From: an uncultured Actinomycetes bacterium
GTDB taxonomy: Bacteria > Actinomycetota > Aquicultoria > CAJVYJ01
Reading direction: 5' to 3'
Assembly: GCA_913009475.1 (NCBI GenBank)
Contig: CAJVYJ010000119.1
Location: 1 to 6,162, forward strand
DNA: 6,162 nucleotides
How positions within the stretch are numbered: position 1 is the stretch's first letter; the number at the start of each line of letters is the position of its first letter. Shown in pieces: positions 1 through 6,093 of this stretch. The notes below the pieces were generated by a model, which saw only the letters and a list, made by a program, of their open reading frames with translations, had not been told where the DNA came from and did no database searches. The translations under genes and the position numbers were made by a program.

Positions 1-223
1 GGCCGATGCTTCCGTTGGCGTGAATATACGATGAGACTAAGCCCTCATTGGACTTTTTTTCAGCGCGTTTAGCTATATTAGCCAAGCCCTTTTTTCTTAA
101 AATATCGACAGCCTTGTCAATATCACCTGACGCCTCTGTTAGAGCTTTTTTGCAATCCATCATGCCGCAACCGGTCTTGGTACGTAACTCCCTTACCTCG
201 ACAGCCGATATCTTAGCTGACAT
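1..223 (-). CDS. tsf: Elongation factor Ts, N-terminal 74 residues (3' end cut by window edge)
   Basis: EF-Ts is the cytoplasmic guanine-nucleotide exchange factor that recycles EF-Tu from its GDP to its GTP form during translation. Reading the minus strand from the ATG at 223-221 gives a protein beginning MSAKISAVEVRELR. It continues with the signature TKTGCGMMDCKKAL at residues 15-28, then ASGDIDKAVDILRKKG (31-46) and AKRAEKKSNEGLV (51-63). This is the N-terminal UBA-like EF-Tu-binding domain and the start of the core. An SD-like TGGAGG lies at 233-228, only 4 nt from the ATG. An overlapping ATG four bases upstream is in another frame. The remaining two thirds of the protein (family length roughly 200-300 residues) lies beyond the window. 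It follows rpsB by 83 bp, the classic rpsB-tsf pairing, so co-transcription is expected. Identification is very safe. Confidence 0.96.
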   Translation of the reverse strand, partial: MSAKISAVEVRELRTKTGCGMMDCKKALTEASGDIDKAVDILRKKGLANIAKRAEKKSNEGLVSSYIHANGSIG

Positions 224-227
224 ACAT

Positions 228-233
228 CCTCCA
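228..233 (-). promoter_or_regulatory. Ribosome binding site of tsf
   Basis: TGGAGG on the minus strand, followed by 4 nt and then the tsf ATG. The spacing is slightly short, but the match to anti-SD is strong. It fixes the tsf start at 223 and places the start immediately downstream of the spacer hairpin at 244-268. Confidence 0.6.
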
Positions 234-243
234 ATACAACATC

Positions 244-268
244 TTAATAAAGGTTTTTACCTTATTAA
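244..268 (-). other. Imperfect hairpin in the rpsB-tsf spacer
   Basis: On the minus strand, TTAATAAGG (268-260) is followed by a 6-nt A-rich loop (259-254) and then CCTTTATTAA (253-244). The arms pair over nine positions with a single bulged T. The stem is mostly A-U with two G-C pairs next to the loop. It ends about 11 nt upstream of the tsf SD. No run of T follows on the transcribed strand, so it is not a standard intrinsic terminator. It could be a weak attenuator, an RNA processing site, or a structure tuning the tsf to rpsB ratio. The base pairing is seen directly; any function is inference. Confidence 0.4.
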
Positions 269-306
269 ACTTGCCGAATCAATATAATTCCAAACTTAAT
301 ATTTTA

Positions 307-1023
307 TTATTTTGCTACAGCCGCTTCGGCGGGTACCGCCCGTGCGCCCAAGCCTTCCAATACCGCGTTCGCTATAACCTTAGTTATTAAAGATATTGAA
401 CGAATGGCGTCGTCATTGCCCGGTATTAAATGATCTATCTCATCGGGGTCACAATTAGTATCTACAATCGCTATAATCGGGATATTTAGGCGTCTTGCTT
501 CCGCCACCGCGATACTTTCTTTTTTTGGATCGACTATAAAAACAGCGTTCGGCAACTTCTTAACATCACGAATGCCGCCCAAATTACGCTCAAGCTTTTT
601 GGCTTCCCGCTGCAGAAGTATGACTTCTTTTTTGGGCAATAATTCCATTTTTCCTTCGTCGTTCATCGCTTCGATCTCACTTAAGCGATAAATCCGTTTT
701 TTTATAGTATCGAAATTTGTCAGCATTCCACCCAGCCATCTATGGCTTACATAAGGCATCTCGCAACGCTGCGCTTCCATAACTATACTTTCTTGAGCTT
801 GCTTTTTTGTGCCAATAAACATAATTGTCCCGCCATCGGCTACAAGATTCCGAGTAAAATTATACGCTGATTTGAATAATTCGAGAGACTTTTGGAGGTC
901 TATGATATAGATGCCGTTTCTTTCCGTGAAAATATACGGCTTCATCTTCGGATTCCATCGCCTGGTCTGATGCCCAAAATGGACACCCGCTTCCAGTAAT
1001 TGTTTCATTGAGACAATAGCCAT
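307..1023 (-). CDS. rpsB: 30S ribosomal protein S2, complete (238 aa)
   Basis: S2 is a protein of the small ribosomal subunit that binds late in assembly on the back of the 30S body, near S1 in organisms with that arrangement. The protein starts MAIVSMKQLLEAGVHFGHQ, the universal S2 N-terminus. It carries the RRWNPKMKPYIF block, IMFIGTKKQAQ (about residues 67-77), HRWLGGMLTNF (about 94-104), and the C-terminal motifs VDTNCDPD and IPGNDDAIRSI, all hallmarks of a functional bacterial S2. The length is normal for the family. A longer frame opens with GTG at 1029, but that codon sits one base from the SD. The ATG at 1023, with 7 nt spacing, is therefore the real start. The next gene downstream is tsf. 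Upstream, the sigma-factor gene ends 269 bp away, leaving room for an independent promoter. The sequence is strongly reminiscent of actinobacterial S2. Confidence 0.98.
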   Translation of the reverse strand: MAIVSMKQLLEAGVHFGHQTRRWNPKMKPYIFTERNGIYIIDLQKSLELFKSAYNFTRNLVADGGTIMFIGTKKQAQESIVMEAQRCEMPYVSHRWLGGMLTNFDTIKKRIYRLSEIEAMNDEGKMELLPKKEVILLQREAKKLERNLGGIRDVKKLPNAVFIVDPKKESIAVAEARRLNIPIIAIVDTNCDPDEIDHLIPGNDDAIRSISLITKVIANAVLEGLGARAVPAEAAVAK

Positions 1024-1030
1024 TAACACA

Positions 1031-1037
1031 CCTCCTT
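1031..1037 (-). promoter_or_regulatory. Strong ribosome binding site of rpsB
   Basis: AAGGAGG on the minus strand, 7 nt before the ATG at 1023, is a near-consensus Shine-Dalgarno as expected of a highly expressed ribosomal protein gene. It decides the start: the alternative GTG at 1029-1027 would be only one base away. Confidence 0.9.
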
Positions 1038-1142
1038 CCTTAACTCGGTTTTTCCTCCGCCCGTTTCATCCCACTGCTTAACCACTATGGGCACCAAAGC
1101 AATAGTCCGCGAGCGTGTGAACTTATTTAGATAACGACAGAG

Positions 1143-1170
1143 TTTATCATATTTTACCCAAGACAAGCAA
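1143..1170 (-). promoter_or_regulatory. Candidate housekeeping promoter for rpsB-tsf
   Basis: In the 269-bp gap between the sigma-factor stop and rpsB, the minus strand has TTGCTT (1170-1165), a 16-nt spacer, and GATAAA (1148-1143). An overlapping TATGAT at 1151-1146 is a better -10 hexamer but only 13 nt from the same -35. A TATAAT also lies about 10 nt upstream without a good -35. If one of these is used, transcription would begin roughly 110 nt upstream of rpsB, leaving a leader long enough for S2 autoregulation. I see no clear leader structure. The match is moderate and based on sequence alone. The rest of the gap (1171-1292) shows only the short repeat described separately. Confidence 0.3.
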
Positions 1171-1264
1171 ATTATATATTGGAAAAGATCAATTCCGGGG
1201 ACACCATATTTAATACGTTATAGTAGAACGGCAATGAAATTAATAGGCTTATATTGGGACGGCG

Positions 1265-1286
1265 GTCAGCGGCCTGTTGTCAGCGG
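1265..1286. repeat. Short direct repeat just after the sigma-factor gene
   Basis: GTCAGCGG occurs at 1265-1272 and again at 1279-1286, a 14-bp offset inside a GC-rich patch right after the sigma-factor stop codon. The patch is more GC-rich than its surroundings. It does not fold into a clear stem followed by T residues, so I do not call it a terminator. Probably a minor local duplication. Confidence 0.35.
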
Positions 1287-1292
1287 TCGCTC

Positions 1293-2111
1293 TTAGTTTG
1301 AAACGGAAGGTTTAGCGATGCGCAGCTTGGCCTTAAGCCTGATAATAGCTTTGGTATGCAGCTGTGAGACCCGGGATTCCGTCACGCCCAAAACCTCACC
1401 TATCTCTCTTAAGGTCAGACCTTCATAATAATATAGAGCGACAACGATTTTTTCTCGTTCAGGCAAATAATCAATAGCTGAGGCTAAAATATTTTTCATC
1501 TCCGATACCTCGAAAACCTCTGAGGGATTAACGGCGTTAACGTCTTCTACCGTATCTATCAAACTTAATTTCTCATCTTTTTCACCACCGGATATCCAAA
1601 CGTCCTCTAGGGCCGCTACCGAGGTATAACTTATTTTAGTAAGCCAACTTTGCAATTCGGTTACGGTTATCTCCAGCTCTTCCGCCACCTCTTCGTCCGT
1701 AGGCACGCGACGCAACTTATTTTCCAGCTCCACATAGGCTTTTTCCAATAATCGCGAATGATGCCTGACTGAGCGCGGCACCCAGTCAAGAGCCCGCAAC
1801 TCATCTATGATGGCCCCTTTTACCCTGGCGATAGCATAAGTCTCAAACTTTATATTTCTGGTCAGGTCATACTTTTCAATAGCATCTATCAATCCAAAGA
1901 TGCCATAACTGATCAAATCAGCTTTTTCCACATTCGGAGGCAGGTTGGCGGAAACTCGGCCGGCAACATATTTTACTAAGGGAGAGTATTGAAGAATCAG
2001 CTTATCTCGAGCATCTTGATCATTGGTATCTTTAAATAGAGCCCATATTTTTTCAATTTCTGTCTGCTTCTCTTTTTTCTTGTCTTTAACTGTAAGTGAT
2101 GATGTTTTCAT
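1293..2111 (-). CDS. whiG: Alternative RNA polymerase sigma factor, WhiG/FliA (sigma-28) family, complete (272 aa)
   Basis: This sigma-70-class group 3 factor directs RNA polymerase to a special promoter set: motility and chemotaxis for FliA/SigD, sporulation and development for actinobacterial WhiG. After a lysine-rich N-terminus (residues 1-20), region 2 spans about 36-116. It includes QYSPLVKYVAGRVSANLP, the core-binding stretch ISYGIFGLIDAIEKYD (67-82), and the -10 recognition part KFETYAIARVKGAIIDELRA (88-107) followed by DWVPRSVR. Region 3 covers about 117-195. Region 4 covers about 206-265, with LPEREKIVVALYYYEGLTL and the -35-binding helix-turn-helix REIGEVLGVTESRVSQLH (235-252). The DWVPRSVR and YYYEGLTL blocks match remembered WhiG closely. 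The start lies 14 bp after xerC's stop, with only a weak GGA as SD, suggesting translation linked to xerC. No anti-sigma or flagellar gene is visible. The symbol is by resemblance; fliA or sigD would be an equivalent name. Confidence 0.88.
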   Translation of the reverse strand: MKTSSLTVKDKKKEKQTEIEKIWALFKDTNDQDARDKLILQYSPLVKYVAGRVSANLPPNVEKADLISYGIFGLIDAIEKYDLTRNIKFETYAIARVKGAIIDELRALDWVPRSVRHHSRLLEKAYVELENKLRRVPTDEEVAEELEITVTELQSWLTKISYTSVAALEDVWISGGEKDEKLSLIDTVEDVNAVNPSEVFEVSEMKNILASAIDYLPEREKIVVALYYYEGLTLREIGEVLGVTESRVSQLHTKAIIRLKAKLRIAKPSVSN

Positions 2112-2125
2112 TTTCTTATTCCAAT

Positions 2126-3043
2126 CTAAGCTCGGGGATGCGCTTGACTATATATTTTCTTCAATTGCTTCTTGCTTAAATGAGTATAAATTTGGGTTGA
2201 AGAAAGGTCAACATGACCTAGAAGTTCTTGCACCGCTCTTAGGCCGGCATTGCCTTCCAAGAGATGAGTGGCAAAACTATGTCTGAAAACGTGCGGCGTT
2301 ACATCCGGCAATCCGGTTTTAGTGCTATACCGTTTAAGCATACGCCTGACTCCCCCGCTGGAAAGCCGCTTGCCGTTACAATTTAAAAAAAGAGCCGGTT
2401 CTACTATTTTTATATTGGTTTTTTTCATTCGAGGGCGTCCATTTTTTAAATAATCGGTTAAAGCCCCGCTCATATAGGTGTTTAATGGGACTATTCTCTC
2501 CTTAGAACCTTTGCCGATAACGTTAAAATCTTCTTTGCCCGGCTCAATGTCGCCCATGTCTAAACCAACCAACTCACTGACCCGGATACCGGCGCCATAT
2601 AAAAATTCTACTATGGCCCGATCTCGCAAACCATAAATAGTTGTGGTATCTATCTTCTCCAGGATAGCCTTAATCTGGTTGTAACTCATTACTTTAGGCA
2701 AAAACTTCTTCATCTTAGGTGAGCTGATCAGTTCCACGGAGTTATTGCTTTTTTTATAACGATATTGTAAAAAACGATAGAAAGAGCGAAGTGCGGCCAA
2801 TTTCCTGGCAATACTGCGTCGAGAGATTTGCTTGGATTGTAGATAAGCGAGATAACGGCGTAAGAACAAGTGGTCGATGTTGGATAGTCCATCTATACTT
2901 ATCTGCGTGTCTAAATCAAGATTGTGCGCGCCTGCGTAGAAACGCACAAACTGCTTTAAGTCTTGGCCATATGCCTTAACCGTACATGGCGACAAATTCC
3001 GCTCAGCGGAAAGATAAAGTAAATAATTGTCGATCGCCCGCAT
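2126..3043 (-). CDS. xerC: Tyrosine recombinase XerC (or XerD), complete (305 aa)
   Basis: Xer recombinases act as a pair at the chromosomal dif site near the terminus to resolve chromosome dimers at division, and mobile elements often exploit them. The N-terminal SAM-like core-binding domain (about residues 1-90) contains LSAERNLSPCTVKAYGQDL and RRSIARKLAALRSFYRFL. The catalytic domain (about 115-300) has all the expected active-site residues: Arg154 in AGIRVSEL, Lys178 in GKGSKERIVPL, His251 and Arg254 in HVFRHSFATHLL, His277 in ELLGHVDLSSTQIY, and the nucleophile Tyr286. Length matches the family (about 300). The start is supported by AAGGAGA five bases upstream. It is followed after 14 bp by the sigma-factor gene. 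The XerC versus XerD choice rests on the neighbourhood (dprA, rpsB), which typically holds xerC. Nothing suggests an integrase of a mobile element. Confidence 0.92.
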   Translation of the reverse strand: MRAIDNYLLYLSAERNLSPCTVKAYGQDLKQFVRFYAGAHNLDLDTQISIDGLSNIDHLFLRRYLAYLQSKQISRRSIARKLAALRSFYRFLQYRYKKSNNSVELISSPKMKKFLPKVMSYNQIKAILEKIDTTTIYGLRDRAIVEFLYGAGIRVSELVGLDMGDIEPGKEDFNVIGKGSKERIVPLNTYMSGALTDYLKNGRPRMKKTNIKIVEPALFLNCNGKRLSSGGVRRMLKRYSTKTGLPDVTPHVFRHSFATHLLEGNAGLRAVQELLGHVDLSSTQIYTHLSKKQLKKIYSQAHPRA

Positions 3044-3047
3044 TCAA

Positions 3048-3054
3048 TCTCCTT
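3048..3054 (-). promoter_or_regulatory. Ribosome binding site of xerC
   Basis: AAGGAGA on the minus strand, followed by 4 nt and the ATG at 3043 (6 nt from the AAGGA core). It is the strong SD at the head of the xerC-sigma pair and confirms the start. Confidence 0.75.
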
Positions 3055-3214
3055 GCTGTAACAATTGCTTCGTTTAAACTGCGACTACTATATTTTAATT
3101 TAGCTTCAGGCTATAAACCATTCTTTAGTATTAATTTTTAGAATAATCCTTTAATCGACTATTAGCTTACATTACTTAAATTTTTTTTATTTTATCCTTA
3201 AATAATATATTTGG
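3055..3214 (-). other. AT-rich spacer between dprA and xerC
   Basis: These 160 bp hold no open frame of note and are markedly richer in A and T than both neighbours, including a long T-rich tract at 3181-3198. Such a gap would be the natural place for a promoter of xerC and the sigma gene. A TATAGT occurs on the minus strand, but no matching -35 sits at the correct distance. I see no GC stem with a T tail that would terminate dprA. Confidence 0.4.
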
Positions 3215-4072
3215 CTACTTAATTCTTATTATCCTACCTCCGATTTCTTTTCTGACATAACCTTTGATTTCCAATTGCAATAAAATACCGGCGATTTTAG
3301 AAACGGACTCCCCGGCTGTCGCGGCCAACACATCGACATGTAACGGTTCATACTCAAGCTTTTGTAACAATGACAGCTCCAAGGAAGATAACTTTATTTT
3401 CACATCTTTTTGGCTAACCGCCGGCTCCAAACCTAAATTATCCAGAACATCATCAGCCGTAGTGACTAAAGCGGCACCGGCTTTAATTAATTCGTGACAA
3501 CCCATGCTATTGGGGCTTTTAATATGACCCGGAACCACCATCACCTCTTTATTCTGCTCTAACGCGAAGTCGGCAGTGATAAGCGCCCCGCTTTTAAGCG
3601 CCGCTTCCACGATTATTACCCCCAAAGAAAGTCCGCTGATAATTCTGTTGCGACCGGGGAAATTTTGTGAAATAGGCGGCGTGTCAGCGGGAAACTCGGT
3701 AATTATAGTGCCTTGTTTAGGTATCTGTTGATATAGGTTCTTATTTTCTTTTGGATAGACGTAATCGAATCCGCAGCCTAAAACACTTATTGTCTTGCCG
3801 GCCTTGAGAGCGCCCTGATGAGCGGCTGTGTCTATGCCTTTAGCCAAACCACTGACAACAACAACCCCCAAGGCCGCTAGATCTTGAGCCAACTCAGCCG
3901 CTACCGCCCGGCCATAGGCGGTACATTTACGAGAGCCGACAATAGCTACACGGGGCTGGAGAGAATCTAAAGATAGCCCTTTTAAATAGAGAGACTCCGG
4001 TGGATGATAGATATTCTTTAACTCATCCGGATATTCTGAACTTTTAAAATCGATTTTCCTCTGTGTTTTCAT
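3215..4072 (-). CDS. dprA: DNA-processing protein DprA (Smf), complete but short (285 aa)
   Basis: DprA binds incoming single-stranded DNA in the cytoplasm during natural transformation and loads RecA on it; it is also kept in many bacteria not known to be competent. The Rossmann-like core covers about residues 12-215. Motifs are VAIVGSRKCTAYGR (42-54), VSGLAKGIDTAAHQGAL (73-89), LGCGFDYVYPKEN (98-110), FPGRNRIISGLS (138-149), VEAALKSGALITA (155-167), VVPGH (179-183) and a final KAGAALVT. Residues about 225-285 form the C-terminal winged-helix-like (DML1-type) domain. Families usually run to about 360 residues with an N-terminal SAM-like domain. That part is absent here, and only 38 bp separate the start from the comM stop, so the shortness looks natural. 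No clear SD precedes the ATG at 4072. Confidence 0.94.
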   Translation of the reverse strand: MKTQRKIDFKSSEYPDELKNIYHPPESLYLKGLSLDSLQPRVAIVGSRKCTAYGRAVAAELAQDLAALGVVVVSGLAKGIDTAAHQGALKAGKTISVLGCGFDYVYPKENKNLYQQIPKQGTIITEFPADTPPISQNFPGRNRIISGLSLGVIIVEAALKSGALITADFALEQNKEVMVVPGHIKSPNSMGCHELIKAGAALVTTADDVLDNLGLEPAVSQKDVKIKLSSLELSLLQKLEYEPLHVDVLAATAGESVSKIAGILLQLEIKGYVRKEIGGRIIRIK

Positions 4073-4110
4073 TTTTTATTAACGACAGTCAAAATAAAAG
4101 CGCAATTTGC

Positions 4111-4809
4111 TTAAATGACCGCTCCTATTCTATCCAAAGAACGATACTGGACCGCCTCCGCCAGGTCAGCTACGTTTATATCCTTATGTCCGGCCAAGTC
4201 GGCAATAGTACGTGAGATTTTTATAATTCGGTCACAGGCGCGCGCGCTTAAACCAAGTTTCCCCACCGCTTGTTCAAAAAACAACTTTTCCTGCCGGCAT
4301 AACCGACAATATTTTTGTTTTTGACTGATTCGCATCTCCGCGTTACACCGGGGACCGACGCGTCCGAAACGTTGTCTTTGCCGCTCTCTAGCCAATTGAA
4401 CACGATCGCGGATTACAGTCGACATTTCTTCCGTCGCTTCTTTAAATAACTCACTTTTTTTAAGTCTAGGCACTTCAACATGGATATCAATCCTATCCAT
4501 GAGCGGTCCTGAAATACGATTATGATAGGCCTGAATTTTACTCAGAGCACAGCCGCATTCTTTATAACGATCGCCATAATAACCGCAGGGACACGGATTC
4601 ATCGCCGCTACCAGCATAAAACGTGCCGGATAAGTCACAGAGCTTGATGCCCGAGAAATTGTTATCTCGCCATCCTCAAGCGGTTGCCTTAAGACTTGTA
4701 ATACACTTTTGCTGAATTCCGGAAACTCGTCCAAAAATAAAACTCCCCGATGGCTAAGACTGATTTCGCCGGGACGGGGATAGCGCCCGCCGCCCGCCAA
4801 CCCGGCTGT
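4111..4809 (-). CDS. comM: ComM / YifB Mg-chelatase-like AAA+ helicase, C-terminal part only (5' end lost at chimeric junction)
   Basis: ComM is a hexameric AAA+ branch-migration helicase that helps integrate transformed DNA; it was long annotated as a magnesium-chelatase-related protein. The frame runs from TAGLAGGGRYPRPGEISL through the Walker B GVLFLDEFPEF, SRASSSVTYPARFMLVAAM, a cysteine cluster NPCPCGYYGD then ECGC, and the arginine-finger region SGPLMDRIDIHVEVP. The C-terminal lid follows with LSARACDRIIKISRTIADLAG and EAVQYRSLDRI before TAA at 4113-4111. The family is about 500 residues. Missing here are the N-terminal Lon/S5-like domain and the Walker A motif, roughly 270 residues. 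In the family, AGL is preceded by a PFR.PHHT block; here the upstream bases instead encode a CobN piece in another frame, so the gene is cut by the join at about 4798-4813. A TTG at 4800 is an internal Leu, not a start. dprA follows 38 bp downstream. Confidence 0.94.
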   Translation of the reverse strand, partial: TAGLAGGGRYPRPGEISLSHRGVLFLDEFPEFSKSVLQVLRQPLEDGEITISRASSSVTYPARFMLVAAMNPCPCGYYGDRYKECGCALSKIQAYHNRISGPLMDRIDIHVEVPRLKKSELFKEATEEMSTVIRDRVQLARERQRQRFGRVGPRCNAEMRISQKQKYCRLCRQEKLFFEQAVGKLGLSARACDRIIKISRTIADLAGHKDINVADLAEAVQYRSLDRIGAVI

Positions 4810-4813
4810 TGGT
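4798..4813. other. Chimeric junction: comM locus joined to alphaproteobacterial DNA
   Basis: To the left, the minus strand reads ComM (TAGLAGGG) in a low-to-moderate GC context. To the right, it reads CobN (ALQAGPTN) in a different frame at about 60% GC. Both families remain recognisable up to this point, so the break lies within about 15 bases. The exact position is blurred, probably by microhomology around ACCAACAGCCGGG. Nothing here looks like an insertion sequence, attachment site or terminal repeat. Confidence 0.85.
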
Positions 4814-4957
4814 GGGCCCCGCTTGCAAGGCGGCGATCAAGGCGTCGCCATACTCGGGCAACCGGTCCACCCTGTAGCCGGCCTTTGCCAGAGCGCGCAG
4901 CACCCCCAGAGTGCTGGCCGGGGTATCGAGCCCGACGCCGTTGCCAATGCGCCCATC
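4808..4957 (-). CDS. cobN: Internal fragment of cobaltochelatase subunit CobN (about 50 codons), both ends missing
   Basis: CobN is the large (over 1,200 residue) subunit of the CobNST complex, which inserts cobalt into hydrogenobyrinic acid diamide in aerobic cobalamin synthesis. The segment reads DGRIGNGVGLDTPAS, then LGVLRALAKAGYRVDRLPEYGDALIAALQAGPTN. This is the conserved internal CobN block, normally preceded by NYPNR, whose DGRIGNGVGLDTPAS signature is distinctive. Here the preceding residues come from a PAS domain of CckA, and the following ones run into comM in the wrong frame. Only the middle of the gene is present, without start, stop or neighbours, so it cannot be functional. The GC-rich composition matches the cckA piece, so both may come from one alphaproteobacterial genome. 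BchH/ChlH relatives share the general fold, but this motif fits CobN better. Confidence 0.8.
4946..4957. other. Second chimeric junction: cobN fragment joined to cckA in frame
   Basis: The 12 bases encode Asp-Gly-Arg-Ile on the minus strand. CckA proteins typically read ATLDxDGRI followed by variable residues and an Asn; CobN reads NRDGRIGNGVG. The switch occurs inside this shared tetrapeptide, which is what template switching or a false join at short homology produces. The frame stays open by chance, giving a misleading long ORF. Confidence 0.75.
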
Positions 4958-6061
4958 CTTGTCCAAAGTGGCAATGGCAAACGGGGTATCGTTGAAAAAG
5001 CGCGAAAACCTGACTTCAACCGCGCGCAAATCCTCTTCATCATCGGCCGCCCGGTGGCGGTCCAATACCCATGTGCGCGTTTCGCCCAACTCGCCATCGG
5101 CCAGCCTCGCCGCCCGGTGCAACAAGCGGGCTGGAAAGCTGGTGCCGTTGCGGTGCACCAGATCAATATCAATGATCTCGGTGCGGATTTCCCCGTCGCT
5201 GCGCTCCCCCATAAGGAGCGAAGCGCCATCCCCGCGCACGATTTGCTCCATCACGACATCCCCCGGCTCAAATTCGGCCAGATCAAACCCCAGCCAGTTG
5301 GCCAATGTTGCGTTGATATATTGAATCCGTCCCCTGGCATCGGCCGAGAAAAATCCGGCTGGCGCATGATCCAGATAATCAATTGCGCGCTGGAGTTCGA
5401 GATAGATATTTTCCTGATTGTCCCGGTCAGCGGAGATATCCTCGACCTGCCAGATAACGCTCTGCTTGTCGGTTGTGTCTGTCCTGGGCAGAGCCCGAAC
5501 ACTGATCCGATACCAGACAGGCCTGCCATCTTCAAAATCCCGACCATCAAAATGCCTGGCCAGACGGACATCCTCGATCAGATGCCGCCCATCCCTTGCG
5601 GCCCGCGACAGGCGATAAATCGCCTCCGCTGCCTCAGACTGGTTAGCGAACAGCCGGGCCACACCAACCGGGACGCCCTCCGACACCAGAGCCGATAACT
5701 TCCCGTAGCGCTCGTTGGCGTAAACGATAACGCCCTTGCGATCAGTCACAACAATACCGTTCGAAGAACTGTCGAGCACACTCTGGGGCAGGCTGGGCAG
5801 TTCTGTTCCGTCAGAATAGCGAAACAGCCCGGCAGCCAGCGAGAACAGGGCAAACACCCCGATCACCGCCAGAATGGCCAGGAACAGCAGCACCATTTCC
5901 GAAGTCAGCCACTCACCGAACACAGAAAACGCCAGCGCAATGACGATAAAGAACAATGCCAGCGCACCAATGCGCCACAAACTGCCGCCCCAGACGCGCT
6001 TGACACTCGGTTCCGGATAGCTTTCGTCAACCCCGTGTTTCAATGTTTCTCGGTGCCCCAT
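4946..6061 (-). CDS. cckA: CckA-type cell-cycle hybrid histidine kinase, N-terminal sensor half only (3' truncated by chimera)
   Basis: CckA is the polar membrane kinase of Alphaproteobacteria that feeds phosphate through ChpT to the master regulator CtrA (and CpdR). A short cytoplasmic N-terminus is followed by two hydrophobic helices at about residues 28-50 and 55-80. PAS 1 follows at about 90-210 (NGIVVTDRKGVIVYANERYG) and PAS 2 at about 222-335 (AIDYLDHAPAGFFSADARGR, then INATLANWLGFDLAEF). A third PAS begins at about 349 (VRFSRFFNDTPFAIATLDKDGR). The order and the DYLDHAPAGFFSA and NATLANWLG motifs are typical of CckA. The HisKA, ATPase and receiver domains, several hundred residues, are missing because the sequence switches to CobN after residue about 368. 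The ATG at 6061 has a G-rich stretch (GGGGGCGG) upstream and only 32 bases before the adapter. The frame stays open to 4754, but codons after about 369 are not CckA. GC and codon use differ sharply from the genes to the left. Confidence 0.87.
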
Positions 6062-6093
6062 TCAACTTGCCGCCCCCGTGCTCCCATGTGATC

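Noticed and set aside
48..287. A 79-codon plus-strand open frame over the left end
   Set aside because: It is antisense to the well-supported tsf coding region and spacer, has no SD, and shows no family resemblance.
1024..1029. GTG at 1029 as an upstream start for rpsB, adding two residues
   Set aside because: It is one base from the AAGGAGG, too close for initiation. The ATG at 1023 has 7-nt spacing and gives the standard S2 N-terminus.
1255..1295. Intrinsic terminator after the sigma-factor gene
   Set aside because: The GC-rich patch holds a direct repeat and not a clean inverted repeat, and no T run follows on the transcribed strand.
2126..3043. Tyrosine recombinase as the integrase of a mobile element, with the foreign DNA at the right as its cargo
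   Set aside because: The gene is a normal-length chromosomal Xer protein in its usual neighbourhood (dprA, rpsB). The foreign DNA starts more than 1.7 kb away, inside comM, with no attachment site or repeats.
4111..4800. ComM fragment as a complete short protein starting at TTG 4800
   Set aside because: It would begin in the middle of the AAA+ domain without Walker A and without an SD. The TTG encodes the conserved Leu of the AGL motif, so this is a truncation at the junction.
4823..5698. A 291-codon plus-strand open frame, and other long frames between 4750 and 5700
   Set aside because: They lie antisense or out of frame to clear CckA and CobN coding sequence. Long shadow frames are expected in GC-rich DNA, and the translations show no recognisable motifs.
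4754..6061. A 435-codon open frame that looks like a new membrane PAS protein with a cobaltochelatase-like tail
   Set aside because: It is a composite: CckA to about residue 368, CobN for about 50 residues, and then the comM region read in a wrong frame to a chance stop. The adapter at the end and the microhomology at the joins point to an artefact.
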